From positions 1 to 42,830 of the forward strand of contig DDLV01000152.1 in NCBI GenBank assembly GCA_002340325.1: a stretch of DNA of 42,830 nt, given 5' to 3'. The translations under genes were made by a program, and so were the position numbers. This document shows, one piece after another, positions 1 through 8,486 of this stretch. Each line of letters opens with the position of its first letter. Within the stretch, counting starts at the first letter, position 1. This DNA is from Glaciecola sp. UBA2563. GTDB lineage: Bacteria; Pseudomonadota; Gammaproteobacteria; Enterobacterales; Alteromonadaceae. The notes under the pieces were generated by a model. That model saw only the letters and a list, made by a program, of their open reading frames with translations, ran no database searches and was not told the DNA's origin.

Positions 1-143
1 ATGTTGAAGAGCGTCTTTTACAAGTAAACATGACCGCAGCTAGCTGCATTGCCTGAGCGAACAGCATTAAGCCTTTTGTGTAAGATTTGCTAGGGTTAAA
101 GACAATCACATTTTAATGTTTTCTCCTGCCATGAGGTTTTTGC
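1..143. other. Window edge, no gene assignable
   Basis: The first 143 bases precede the amylase gene. Two frames end in stops here: frame 1 at 25-27 and frame 3 at 54-56. Either could be the tail of a gene truncated by the window edge, and nothing distinguishes them. The rest is AT-rich spacer and probably holds the amylase promoter, but I could not pick a convincing -35/-10 pair. A TGAGG purine run at 132-136 is the likely ribosome binding site for the TTG start at 144. Confidence 0.3.
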
Positions 144-2069
144 TTGAATCATTTAACAGCTTTGTGTTCTGTTTTAGCATTCTTTAGTACCGTTTCCTTA
201 ATCACATCGTGCGCAATACGCGAAGAAACGCCGATAGACCAACCTCCTCAGTGGGCGAGGGAGGCGATTTGGTATCAAATTTTTGTTGAACGCTTCCACA
301 ATGGCGACATGAGCAATGATCCCACGACTGAAGATCTTGCGGGAGGTTGGCCAGGTTTTGTACCCGATGATTGGTCAATCACTCCCTGGACGCAGGATTG
401 GCATAAACCCGATCCTTATTTTAATAGCGTTCACGGTAAGTTAGATACCTCTGGTTATCCGGTAACCGATTTTGCTGCAAAAACCAGCTTTCGACGGTAT
501 GGAGGTGACCTACAAGGCGTTATCGATAAGCTTGACTACATAACATCTTTAGGGGTTAACGCGATATATTTTAACCCAATCAATGATTCTCCTTCTTTAC
601 ACAAATTTGATGCTCGTCACTGGCGCCATGTAGACGTTAACTTTGGTCCTGATCCTGAAGGTGACAAAGCACTTATTGCTGCAGAAGACCCGTCTGATCC
701 AAATACCTGGGTGATGACATCCGCGGACAAACTCTTTCTCCAACTCATTAAAGAAGCAAAAAAACGGAATATTCGAATTATTCTAGATTATTCGTGGAAT
801 CATACGGGCAATATGTTTTGGGCCTGGCAAGATGTACTAGAGAATCAAGAAAACTCCGCTTTCAAAGATTGGTATTGGGTAAATCAATTTGACGATCCTG
901 CAACTCAGCAAAATGAATTTAGCTATGACGGCTGGTTTGGCGTTAAACAGATGCCTGAAATCAGAGAAACTGAACCGGTCGATCACGCCAAGGCCGTCAC
1001 AATATCCGAAGGTAATTTGTGCAGCGAGGATGCAAAGCAACACATGTTTGCAGTAACACGACGATGGCTTGACCCAAATGGCGATGGAGATCCATCAGAT
1101 GGTATTGATGGTTATCGACTCGATGTTGCCGCTGAGCTGCCATTAGGATTTTGGCGAGAATATCGTGCAGTTGTAAGAAGTTTAAATCCTGATGCCTACC
1201 TTATCGGCGAAGTTTGGTTCCAAAGTTGGCCGGATGTATTAATGGATCCTACGCCTTTTTTACAAGGTGATATATTCGATGCGGTAATGAATTATCGATG
1301 GTATCGCGCTGCCAGACGTTTTTTTGCAGACATTGACAATAACATCAATGCGTCCGAATTCGTCACACAGCTGCAAACACTTAACACAGGCTTCAGTTCT
1401 TTGCATCAGCAAGCAATGATGAACATGTCTGCCAGTCACGATAGTCCAAGGCTCTTAACCTCATTTTTTAATACCAATAACTATAAGTTTAATGCCAAAC
1501 CAGAAGTGAATAGTAATTACAAAACTGGTATACCAGACGAATCAACATTTGCTCGTGTTAAAGCCTTTTTGACGTTTCAATTTACTCAAACCGGCGCACC
1601 GCAAATATATGCTGGTGATGAGATGGGAATGTGGGGCAGTGACGACCCGCATAATCGCAAACCCTTAATTTGGCCTGAATTTCAATTTGAAAATGAATCT
1701 CAACATCCCTTGCGAAGTTCCTCAGAATCTTACGAGGTTAAATTTAATGAATCACTGTTTGCCTTCTATCAGTCTCTGATTGAAATTAGAAACACTTATC
1801 CCGTGTTGCATAAAGGTGAGATTTCTTATTATGAGTCAGATGACGAAACAAGCATCGTTGCATATGCGAGAGAAGGTAAGGATGGCGAACGCATTTATAT
1901 TGCGTTTAATATGTCATCAAAAAGCCAAGATATGCCGTTGCCACTGGGGTTTATGTCGTCCACAAAGGTAAGGGTTTGGCAATCTAGTTTCCCTAAGATG
2001 CGAGAATTCGTGATGCAAGGCTCAATACGAATGCCATCCTTATCAGCGACAATCGTTATTATTCCTTAA
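144..2069 (+). CDS. Lipoprotein alpha-amylase family glycosidase (GH13)
   Basis: 641 aa. Predicted secreted lipoprotein that hydrolyses or rearranges alpha-glucosidic bonds in starch-like glucans. The start is TTG, chosen because TGAGG lies 7 nt upstream and the protein then begins with a hydrophobic signal ending in a lipobox, Ile-Thr-Ser-Cys (Cys23). The (beta/alpha)8 barrel begins near residue 38 (AIWYQIFVERFHNGD). GH13 catalytic residues are all visible: nucleophile Asp327 in GYRLDVA, acid/base Glu356 in LIGEVW, and Asp433 in SASHDSPRL. A beta-sandwich C-terminal domain follows from about 560. The gene converges on a TonB-dependent receptor gene, which suggests cleavage of glucans at the cell surface or in the periplasm alongside uptake. 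The exact specificity (amylase, maltogenic or neopullulanase-like) cannot be read from the sequence. The family assignment is firm. Confidence 0.92.
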   Translation: MNHLTALCSVLAFFSTVSLITSCAIREETPIDQPPQWAREAIWYQIFVERFHNGDMSNDPTTEDLAGGWPGFVPDDWSITPWTQDWHKPDPYFNSVHGKLDTSGYPVTDFAAKTSFRRYGGDLQGVIDKLDYITSLGVNAIYFNPINDSPSLHKFDARHWRHVDVNFGPDPEGDKALIAAEDPSDPNTWVMTSADKLFLQLIKEAKKRNIRIILDYSWNHTGNMFWAWQDVLENQENSAFKDWYWVNQFDDPATQQNEFSYDGWFGVKQMPEIRETEPVDHAKAVTISEGNLCSEDAKQHMFAVTRRWLDPNGDGDPSDGIDGYRLDVAAELPLGFWREYRAVVRSLNPDAYLIGEVWFQSWPDVLMDPTPFLQGDIFDAVMNYRWYRAARRFFADIDNNINASEFVTQLQTLNTGFSSLHQQAMMNMSASHDSPRLLTSFFNTNNYKFNAKPEVNSNYKTGIPDESTFARVKAFLTFQFTQTGAPQIYAGDEMGMWGSDDPHNRKPLIWPEFQFENESQHPLRSSSESYEVKFNESLFAFYQSLIEIRNTYPVLHKGEISYYESDDETSIVAYAREGKDGERIYIAFNMSSKSQDMPLPLGFMSSTKVRVWQSSFPKMREFVMQGSIRMPSLSATIVIIP

Positions 2070-2079
2070 TAGAGGGATC

Positions 2080-2108
2080 AAAAAAGCGAGCACGCAGCTC
2101 GCTTTTTT
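2080..2108. terminator. Bidirectional rho-independent terminator between amylase and TonB receptor
   Basis: A perfect hairpin with arms GCGAGC and GCTCGC and a 5-nt loop is flanked by an A-run on the left and a T-run on the right. It therefore works on both strands. It lies 11 nt after the amylase stop and 26 nt beyond the end of the convergent receptor gene. Confidence 0.88.
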
Positions 2109-2133
2109 AGCAAAGTTACTAGTTTACTTCAAA

Positions 2134-4755
2134 TTAGAATGATTGCGTGTAACGCGCATACACTGTGCGTCCGTAGCCATCATATAAATCGAAGTTGTAG
2201 TCACGTGAACCATCTGGGTCTGTACCTAATATTGGCTCTTTTCCGCTGATGTTACGAACACCAAGCGTGATTTTACCATTCCAAGGTGCATTATATGTGA
2301 CCTGCGCGTCGTTAGTTATCCAGTGTGGTACCGGATCACCATTTGTGAATACAGTATCACCGATGATATTCATGTTCCATACAAGGTCAAAGTCGCCGAT
2401 TGATAGTATGTTAGACAAAACACCACGATACTCTGGGCGAGCTTCGAATTGAAGCTGGTCAACACCATCAACATCAAAACTGTTAACGTAAGAAATGGTC
2501 AAGTTTTGACGAAGACGTCCAAACTCGTTCAAATCGAAGTTTGTATTCAAATTCAAGTCTAAACCATCAGTTTCCAATGTACCTTGGTTACCAAACCCAC
2601 GGACGACAAGTTCGATTTCTCTCTCGCCGTTAGGGCCTATTGGAGCACCACGTGTTACTGACATACCAGCAGGAAGGGGTAAGCCGGCATTTTGCAGGTT
2701 AATCAATGCGCCAGATGTGAATGAACGAATACGATTATCAATTTCAATGCTGTAATAATCAAGAGAGAAATCTAACCACTCTGTAGGCTCATACGCTATA
2801 CCTGCAGAATACTGAGTAGATGTTTCAGACTCTAGTTCAGGGTTTGCGATAACATTTGCATTGATTTGGTCAGAACAGTCTGGCGCCAAACCAACCGCAA
2901 CACAGTGCTCTGGGTCACGCACAGAGTCAGCGGAGAAAGAAGGTTGCTGAGTCAAGATATCGAGCGTTGGCGCGCGGAAACCTTCACCATAGGATGCACG
3001 TAATAGTAACTCATCCGTTGGATTATAACGCACTGATATTTTAGGGGAAACATCAGAGCCATAATCTGAGTAGCGGTCACGACGCAACGCAGCAGTGATT
3101 TCTAATTCATCAGTGTACGGGAATACCGCTTCTACGTATGCAGCAGACGTTTGTCGGGTACCACCTGCCGAGTTACCTGCTGAACCACCGATTACACCAC
3201 CTTCTGATAGTGAGTCGTATTGGTCGTTATACTCGATGTCTCTCCACTCACCACCGACGATCATTACAGCAGTACCGCCGTCCATGTCGAACAAGTCAAA
3301 CTGCACAGAACCTGCTACTTCGTCTTGGTTGTAATCGCCCACTCGCGAAATAGTCGCTTTCATGGAGTTGAGTACTTCAGCAGGATTACGTTCCAAGTCT
3401 CCAACCAAATAAGTTCCTTCGTTCAAGAATTGTTCCGCGATTGGAATAACCACATAGTTGCGACCGATGTCGTAAGTACGTGATTTACTGCGACGAACAC
3501 TAAAGTCCACAAGTACGCCATCGATATCACCTTCAAAACCAAGGTGCAAATCTTCCAACGTGTTTTCAACATCATTATCACGATTGCCTAGACCTGCAAA
3601 CCGGTGAAGGATATCAACTGCATCAGAACCTGTTGTTGCATCCGCCGTTGGGTCGTATGTTGTTGGATTAAATGCTGGGTCATAGTAAGGAGACTCAGGG
3701 TTTGTCGGGTTATTCGGGCTATCTGCGTCAACAGAGACCTGAGCAAGTGACGGCGCATATCGACCAAATGATGAAGACTTAGTGATGCTCATGTTAGAGA
3801 ATACTGACCAATCATCATTGATTTCATAACGGCTGTTTAGGAAGAAACCCAAGTTACCGGTTGACGCTTCGTCAGCTGAAACCGATGCAAAGTTAAATCC
3901 ACAACGCACCTGTTCGCCCGCAGAGTTTGGTACCGCTGGCGAATAATCAATTGTGTAAAATTCGCCTTGGTCACATGCGCCAGGGATACGTGTCCAAGAA
4001 CCATCTGTTCGGTTGAAATCACGGAAGTTTTGCGAGAAGAATGAACCACCTGGCGTGTACCATGGCAAATCACGTGCAAAAATGATGTCACGGTCTTGCC
4101 ATGAAACACCACCTAGCATCGTTGCTTTGTCCGAAGACGTACCGAAGATAATAGAACCTTCCTCGCGGTCGCCGCCTTCGTGCTCAATTTCCGCAGCACC
4201 TAGACGTAATTCAACGCCGTTGAAGTCTTTCCGCGTGATGATGTTGATTACACCACCGATTGCATCAGAACCGTATACCGCCGATGCACCGTCTGAAAGA
4301 ATTTCGATTCTCTCAACCGCTGCAGTTGGAATGCTGTTCAAATCTTGAGAGCTACCAGTTGAGGGAGATACTGCTAAACGACGACCGTCTACCAATACCA
4401 ACGTTCGGCTGGCACCTAGACCACGGAGGTTGATCTGCGTAACACCCTGTGCAGAAGAACCGGATTGAGGACGAAAAGAACCCGTGGAGTTAAAAGCAGT
4501 GTTACGCAACAAATCAGCAACAGACGTTTGACCTGAAAAGTCAATGGCTTGACGATCTATGACAGTTACCGGTAAAGCACCTTCGAGGTCTGCACGCTTG
4601 ATGCGAGAACCAGTAATCGCGATTTTCTCGACTTCTTCTTCCTCGGCAGCGTCTTCTTCTTGCGCTAGTGCGATGTTGGATAGGCTTAGGCTAGATAAAG
4701 TTCCGAACGCGGTTGCGATCGCAACTGACTTAGCCAGTTTCGATTTTGTAAACAT
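2134..4755 (-). CDS. TonB-dependent outer-membrane receptor, probably for maltodextrins
   Basis: 873 aa. TonB-dependent transporter that would import a large ligand across the outer membrane using the TonB-ExbBD system. It has a signal peptide ending near IALAQ (residues ~28-32), an acidic linker, then a TonB box-like stretch (VEKIAITGSRIKR). The plug domain spans roughly residues 55-175 (PVTVIDRQAI, QINLRGLGASRTLVLVDGRRLA, GSDAIGGVINIITR). A 22-strand barrel follows and ends in the C-terminal aromatic ...YARYTQSF typical of outer-membrane proteins. Such receptors are abundant in Alteromonadales and often pair with polysaccharide-degrading enzymes. The neighbouring GH13 lipoprotein and the LacI-type operator upstream point to an alpha-glucan oligosaccharide ligand. 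The ligand is inference; the family is certain. Confidence 0.92.
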   Translation of the reverse strand: MFTKSKLAKSVAIATAFGTLSSLSLSNIALAQEEDAAEEEEVEKIAITGSRIKRADLEGALPVTVIDRQAIDFSGQTSVADLLRNTAFNSTGSFRPQSGSSAQGVTQINLRGLGASRTLVLVDGRRLAVSPSTGSSQDLNSIPTAAVERIEILSDGASAVYGSDAIGGVINIITRKDFNGVELRLGAAEIEHEGGDREEGSIIFGTSSDKATMLGGVSWQDRDIIFARDLPWYTPGGSFFSQNFRDFNRTDGSWTRIPGACDQGEFYTIDYSPAVPNSAGEQVRCGFNFASVSADEASTGNLGFFLNSRYEINDDWSVFSNMSITKSSSFGRYAPSLAQVSVDADSPNNPTNPESPYYDPAFNPTTYDPTADATTGSDAVDILHRFAGLGNRDNDVENTLEDLHLGFEGDIDGVLVDFSVRRSKSRTYDIGRNYVVIPIAEQFLNEGTYLVGDLERNPAEVLNSMKATISRVGDYNQDEVAGSVQFDLFDMDGGTAVMIVGGEWRDIEYNDQYDSLSEGGVIGGSAGNSAGGTRQTSAAYVEAVFPYTDELEITAALRRDRYSDYGSDVSPKISVRYNPTDELLLRASYGEGFRAPTLDILTQQPSFSADSVRDPEHCVAVGLAPDCSDQINANVIANPELESETSTQYSAGIAYEPTEWLDFSLDYYSIEIDNRIRSFTSGALINLQNAGLPLPAGMSVTRGAPIGPNGEREIELVVRGFGNQGTLETDGLDLNLNTNFDLNEFGRLRQNLTISYVNSFDVDGVDQLQFEARPEYRGVLSNILSIGDFDLVWNMNIIGDTVFTNGDPVPHWITNDAQVTYNAPWNGKITLGVRNISGKEPILGTDPDGSRDYNFDLYDGYGRTVYARYTQSF

Positions 4756-4884
4756 AGAAATGTCTCCCTAGATGGCGCCCTTTATATTCTGTCGATATTC
4801 AGAGTGCCTTTATTTTTATTGTATCAATAATTTTATGGCTGGTAGTGCCTTGTTCTGGCTACGGTTTTCGTGTTCTAAGCACAC

Positions 4885-4898
4885 AAAAAGCGCTTTCA
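4885..4898. promoter_or_regulatory. LacI-family operator-like dyad
   Basis: AAAAAGCGCTTTCA contains the perfect 10-nt palindrome AAAGCGCTTT. It differs only in the first two bases from TGAAAGCGCTTTCA, the type of site bound by many sugar-responsive LacI-family repressors. It lies about 130 bp upstream of the TonB receptor start. I could not place a convincing promoter next to it. The regulator is not encoded in this window. Confidence 0.5.
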
Positions 4899-4920
4899 GA
4901 GCAGAAGCGACCACCCAACC

Positions 4921-5016
4921 TTAGGGCGTATAATAGACATAACTGAGTCCGCGGGTCAACTGGTAGGGACAGTTTTTTGTCATAGAAGTTTCAATGTAAT
5001 GACAAACAATTGACAT
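4921..5016 (-). CDS. Putative 31-aa micro-ORF immediately downstream of radical SAM gene
   Basis: An open frame of 31 codons plus TAA starts with ATG 20 nt after the radical SAM stop codon on the same strand. An AGGA stands exactly 7 nt before the ATG, with a second GAGGT just upstream, so translation looks well supported. The peptide has Cys at positions 5 and 16, an internal Met12 that could be an alternative start, and a tyrosine-rich tail ending SYVYYTP. No homologue is recognised. It could be a RiPP-type precursor for the upstream radical SAM enzyme, a coupled leader peptide, or a chance frame. Position and ribosome binding site are seen; function is speculation. Confidence 0.3.
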   Translation of the reverse strand: MSIVCHYIETSMTKNCPYQLTRGLSYVYYTP

Positions 5017-5036
5017 AAATTTGTCCTACCTCAACA

Positions 5037-7580
5037 TTAGATCGATTTTGGTCTCGCGACCGGCGAATGAAGCTCGTAAAAATATTGATGAGAGTCGTAT
5101 TGCGCTGCTTCTAAATCAATGGTCGCAAGTTTGTTAGGGTCAGAAAAATGAATTGAAGAGGCGCTAAACGACTTCAATTTCTTCGTGTTGTTTTCTTTGA
5201 GCTTCTGCTGTTGAAAGTAACGGATAAAATCGTGTTCAATATCAATCTCTATTGGATATTTTAACGCGTCATCAGGCATAGCACCTGCATTTATCTGTAG
5301 TACTGTCTCAAGTCCACTATCGTCAACAATGTGGTATGTATCCTTAATAAAATGTTTGATTTGTGTATAAAAAGGATGCCAACCCTGCGGCATTGATTTG
5401 TCCTTATTAAAAAATCTCACTGCCCAGGTTAATAATGGATACTTGTCAGGTGCTTTTCGAATCGTCTCCAATACGTCCAGAAAAAACTGCTTTGCGTCGA
5501 TATCATATTCCCATTGTAAAAACCTGACGACATATCTCAGTAATCCATAACCTTCGGCCATCACATATATCTCATTGAGAGACATCATAGTTTGTAAATC
5601 AGCTTGCGAATAACTAAATGTACTTGTCAGATAGCCATGATCGTCAGCTTTTATCTTATACTTTTGAATATAATCTGGTGCTGCCATTGGGCTATTGGGT
5701 AATAACTGCGTTGGATATGCCTTAACGCTGATATCCATATCAATGTATCGCTGTAAGTCATTTAAGAACGAATCGACGGTCATTCCTGGTAACCCGATCA
5801 TCAGATCAGTCGACAATGGCAGGTTTAAATCCGTGAATGCTTGTGCAAGTTCGTCATAACGCTGTGTTCTGATGTTCTTTCTGTCAATCACTTCGAGCGT
5901 CTTTTCATCTGTTGTTTGAATCGAAATAATACCCTGTCCGATAATCCCGCCTTCAGAAAAGATTTTAATGATTTCAACTAATCGCCAAGTCGCATTTTTG
6001 GTGTAATTAACGACGATTTCTTGGGGATAGCCATACTGCTTTTTTGTATCAATGATAAACCTTGAGATATCAATATCTCTATCATAAAGCCCAAAATTTG
6101 CATCTGCGATCCATAAAACGCGCACCTTGTTTTTACCAATCCATGTAATTTCATCTTCTACCCTTTCGATGTCAAACTTTCTAATTTTCTGGTTTGTTGC
6201 TGAGCCCCAATCGCAAAAAGTACAGCCATAAGGACATCCTCGGTTAGTTTCGATGATTGCTGCTTCTACACGTCCACCATACCCATCAAATAATCCATTT
6301 AAATATGGGGATGGCACTGTATCAGGTTGTTTCATTCGTTCCCGAGAGCCCGTGCGTACAAGTTTTCTCGTTAACGGGTCCCTATATGTTAGGCCCGTGA
6401 CTGCCGCCATCTTATGTGCATTTATTTCAACGCTACTATCTTTCTGCCTAGACAAGGATTCAAAGATCTCCGTTATCGTAATCTCTCCTTCGCCATGCAC
6501 AGCAATATCAACAGAGGTATTTTCATTCATGAAGTCGATACATGCTTGTTCATAATCTGGCGTGCTGGGTCCTCCGTGAATTGTAAAATTGGCTGCATTG
6601 TGTTGCTTAATGGCTTCGCTCACTTGCATATTGACGTCAATTGACCACATATAGTTTGAAAAAAGCCAAATACCCACTCCGAATTTGCGATACGGCCCAA
6701 AGATAAAATCTTTAGGCGACATATAATTAAGCGGTATAAACTGAAACTTCTCAGATAGCTTTCCATCACCATGAGCAATTAGCGCACTAAACAATACACC
6801 CAGAGCAAGCGGCAGATGATTTTCCATATGAGGAACGAAGTAAACAGGCGTACGTCCATTCACAGATATGTCTTTCCAGTTACTATTCTCACTGATGTTA
6901 TCTGTTGCAGCAAAAAAGGGACTAACCTCTTCCTTTTTAGAGGCATGAACTTCTTGTTTATCCGCCAAAACGCCTAATGCTTTGAGTCGTCCCAACTTCA
7001 TGCAAATATCCGTTTCATCCAGTCCCGAAAAGCACTTTTGTTCGGTTAGGGTATGAACTGCTGTGCTACTACAAAAAGCAATAATCAGCATTGCATTTAA
7101 CACATCAACTCTTACGAATTCGTTCACATTTGAAGACCAAAAGCACATCCCACTTGCATGCAATATTATGGCTGCATGAGTACCCATTCTGAGTTCATCT
7201 TTGAGTTTCAAAGGCTGGGTCTGAATATCAATATCGTCTATGTATTTAGCGTTAATGACTGCAGGATCGGCTGTAGGTTGTGAAACCAAAACACCTGCGT
7301 CTTGATAAGCCTGAAGCCGTTGCTGGATTTGCTGCTTAATTTGCTGTTTTATTTGCTGCTTAGGGAGTGAAGAAAAGTGCTTTTGAATGAACGGGTGGTT
7401 AGATATTGTCGTGGGAATTCTCTCGATACGCTCTTTTAAATCTCCGTCAGTACAGAGTTCGTTAAGAATAATAATATCGGCATTGTCAACAGGGATAGAT
7501 TTTGCGGTGCCAGAGACGCTGGAGATCAGTGATAACCCATTGCGAGCGAATATAATTTTCTGCTGATTGATATACAACAT
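5037..7580 (-). CDS. B12-binding-domain-like radical SAM protein with unusual N-terminus
   Basis: 847 aa. Predicted iron-sulfur enzyme that cleaves S-adenosylmethionine to start radical chemistry; the substrate is unknown. The [4Fe-4S] motif CX3CX2C is at Cys449, Cys453 and Cys456 in GCPYGCTFCDWGS. The core domain runs from about 440 to 680. Residues ~243-400 resemble a Rossmann-type cobalamin-binding domain (GIWLFSNYMWS, HGGPSTPDY, HGEGEITI), but the DxHxxG cobalamin-ligand motif is not seen. Residues ~1-100 and ~120-215 each look like a small helical/winged-helix segment ending in a 'GVL' strand, loosely recalling PqqD-type peptide-binding domains. Between them a low-complexity stretch repeats KQQI three times (residues ~74-86). 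The C-terminal ~170 residues are not recognised. The gene is monocistronic apart from a micro-ORF 20 nt downstream. Family certain, role unknown. Confidence 0.85.
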   Translation of the reverse strand: MLYINQQKIIFARNGLSLISSVSGTAKSIPVDNADIIILNELCTDGDLKERIERIPTTISNHPFIQKHFSSLPKQQIKQQIKQQIQQRLQAYQDAGVLVSQPTADPAVINAKYIDDIDIQTQPLKLKDELRMGTHAAIILHASGMCFWSSNVNEFVRVDVLNAMLIIAFCSSTAVHTLTEQKCFSGLDETDICMKLGRLKALGVLADKQEVHASKKEEVSPFFAATDNISENSNWKDISVNGRTPVYFVPHMENHLPLALGVLFSALIAHGDGKLSEKFQFIPLNYMSPKDFIFGPYRKFGVGIWLFSNYMWSIDVNMQVSEAIKQHNAANFTIHGGPSTPDYEQACIDFMNENTSVDIAVHGEGEITITEIFESLSRQKDSSVEINAHKMAAVTGLTYRDPLTRKLVRTGSRERMKQPDTVPSPYLNGLFDGYGGRVEAAIIETNRGCPYGCTFCDWGSATNQKIRKFDIERVEDEITWIGKNKVRVLWIADANFGLYDRDIDISRFIIDTKKQYGYPQEIVVNYTKNATWRLVEIIKIFSEGGIIGQGIISIQTTDEKTLEVIDRKNIRTQRYDELAQAFTDLNLPLSTDLMIGLPGMTVDSFLNDLQRYIDMDISVKAYPTQLLPNSPMAAPDYIQKYKIKADDHGYLTSTFSYSQADLQTMMSLNEIYVMAEGYGLLRYVVRFLQWEYDIDAKQFFLDVLETIRKAPDKYPLLTWAVRFFNKDKSMPQGWHPFYTQIKHFIKDTYHIVDDSGLETVLQINAGAMPDDALKYPIEIDIEHDFIRYFQQQKLKENNTKKLKSFSASSIHFSDPNKLATIDLEAAQYDSHQYFYELHSPVARPKSI

Positions 7581-7633
7581 CTACTCCGTTATTGCCTGTC
7601 TTTATAAACTGTTTATATATGTAAAGTATCATA

Positions 7634-7662
7634 AAACAGCTCTAAAACTTTAGAGGTTGTTT
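7634..7662. promoter_or_regulatory. Imperfect dyad in divergent intergenic region
   Basis: CTCTAAA at 7640-7646 pairs with TTTAGAG at 7649-7655 across a 2-nt centre, and AAACA / TGTTT extend the symmetry outside a small bulge. It lies 54-82 bp upstream of the radical SAM start, a place where a repressor or activator could bind. The very short centre makes an RNA hairpin less likely than a protein-binding dyad. No matching regulator is known to me. Confidence 0.3.
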
Positions 7663-7678
7663 AAGACTTGTTTATCTT

Positions 7679-7708
7679 TTGCGCTTAATAAGGTAACGGT
7701 AGTATAAT
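7679..7708 (+). promoter_or_regulatory. Candidate sigma-70 promoter for the secreted protein gene
   Basis: TATAAT at 7703-7708 is a consensus -10 hexamer. TTGCGC at 7679-7684 is a weak -35 at 18-bp spacing. Transcription would start near 7715, leaving a leader of about 95 nt before the ATG at 7811. The -10 is strong, the -35 poor. Confidence 0.45.
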
Positions 7709-7810
7709 CTCGCAACTGTAGGTCTGAACTAATTTGCATTAGAGCGTGTTGAAGTTAAAGTGCTCAATTTCGGACTTTTGTGATGGTTGTATAAGTAGGT
7801 TAAAAAAATA

Positions 7811-8356
7811 ATGTCAAAAAACTCTTTATCCACTCTCTTTTTAGTTTGCGCTGTTGGATTATCTTATAGCCCCACGTTTGTAAACGCCGAAACCGTCTCA
7901 GAAGCAATAGTAAAATGTAAGAGTGAGCAAAACAGCCTACAACGGCTACTGTGTTTTGACAAAATCGCCGACAATATTTCAGATTTGCAAGATCAATCCT
8001 TTGCCGAAGCGCGCGCTAACGCGCCACAACCTGCGGTCACCACTGGTAATGTAACCGCCGGCAATGTCGCTAATGACATTACACGCACAACAAACCAACA
8101 ACAGGATGATTTTGGCAGAGCCCCCGTTGATGATACGCCAGATGAGTTATCAAGCAACGTCACCAAAGTTGAGACAGACCGGCTACGAAGACAGACAATG
8201 ACACTACAAAACGGACAGGTTTGGCGTGAGGTAGGCTCATCTGGGCACAAGGTCGAAAATGGACAAGACGTCACTGTCAAAAAGGGGCTATTTGGCTCTT
8301 ATTACCTAAGCGTCGAAGGTTCCAATCGCCAATTACAGGTAAAACGAATCCGTTAA
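7811..8356 (+). CDS. Secreted protein of unknown function
   Basis: 181 aa. A Sec signal peptide is clear: hydrophobic core at residues 6-20 and cleavage after VNA (residue 26). The mature start carries a two-cysteine pattern, KCKSEQNSLQRLLCFDKIA, that recalls the 'C...RLxCYD' signature of several small periplasmic proteins. A Gln/Thr/Asn-rich linker follows (about 60-110). The C-terminal region from about 120 (LQNGQVWREVGSSG, GLFGSYYLSVEG, LQVKRIR) looks like a small beta domain, a module I associate with uncharacterised gammaproteobacterial envelope proteins. It stands alone between a divergent radical SAM gene and the convergent ahpF. No function is proposed. Confidence 0.75.
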   Translation: MSKNSLSTLFLVCAVGLSYSPTFVNAETVSEAIVKCKSEQNSLQRLLCFDKIADNISDLQDQSFAEARANAPQPAVTTGNVTAGNVANDITRTTNQQQDDFGRAPVDDTPDELSSNVTKVETDRLRRQTMTLQNGQVWREVGSSGHKVENGQDVTVKKGLFGSYYLSVEGSNRQLQVKRIR

Positions 8357-8380
8357 TTTGAGCATTGACCATCTGATTAT

Positions 8381-8415
8381 AAAAAAACCTCGAAAGTCGT
8401 AAATAACTTTCGAGG
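8381..8415 (-). terminator. Rho-independent terminator of ahpF
   Basis: A 10-bp perfect stem, CCTCGAAAGT with ACTTTCGAGG and an 8-nt loop, is followed on the minus strand by seven T residues. It lies about 70 nt beyond the ahpF stop. On the plus strand the T-run is missing, so it mainly serves ahpF. Confidence 0.85.
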
Positions 8416-8486
8416 GTTAGTTGTATCATCAGGCATTTTAATAAAGAAAAAAACGACCAGTCTTTAATTACGCACTATCGCAGAAA

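Noticed and set aside
7650..7739. 29-codon minus-strand frame just upstream of the radical SAM gene
   Set aside because: Considered as a peptide precursor, but it has no ribosome binding site and ends 70 nt before the gene; unlike the downstream micro-ORF it lacks supporting signals.
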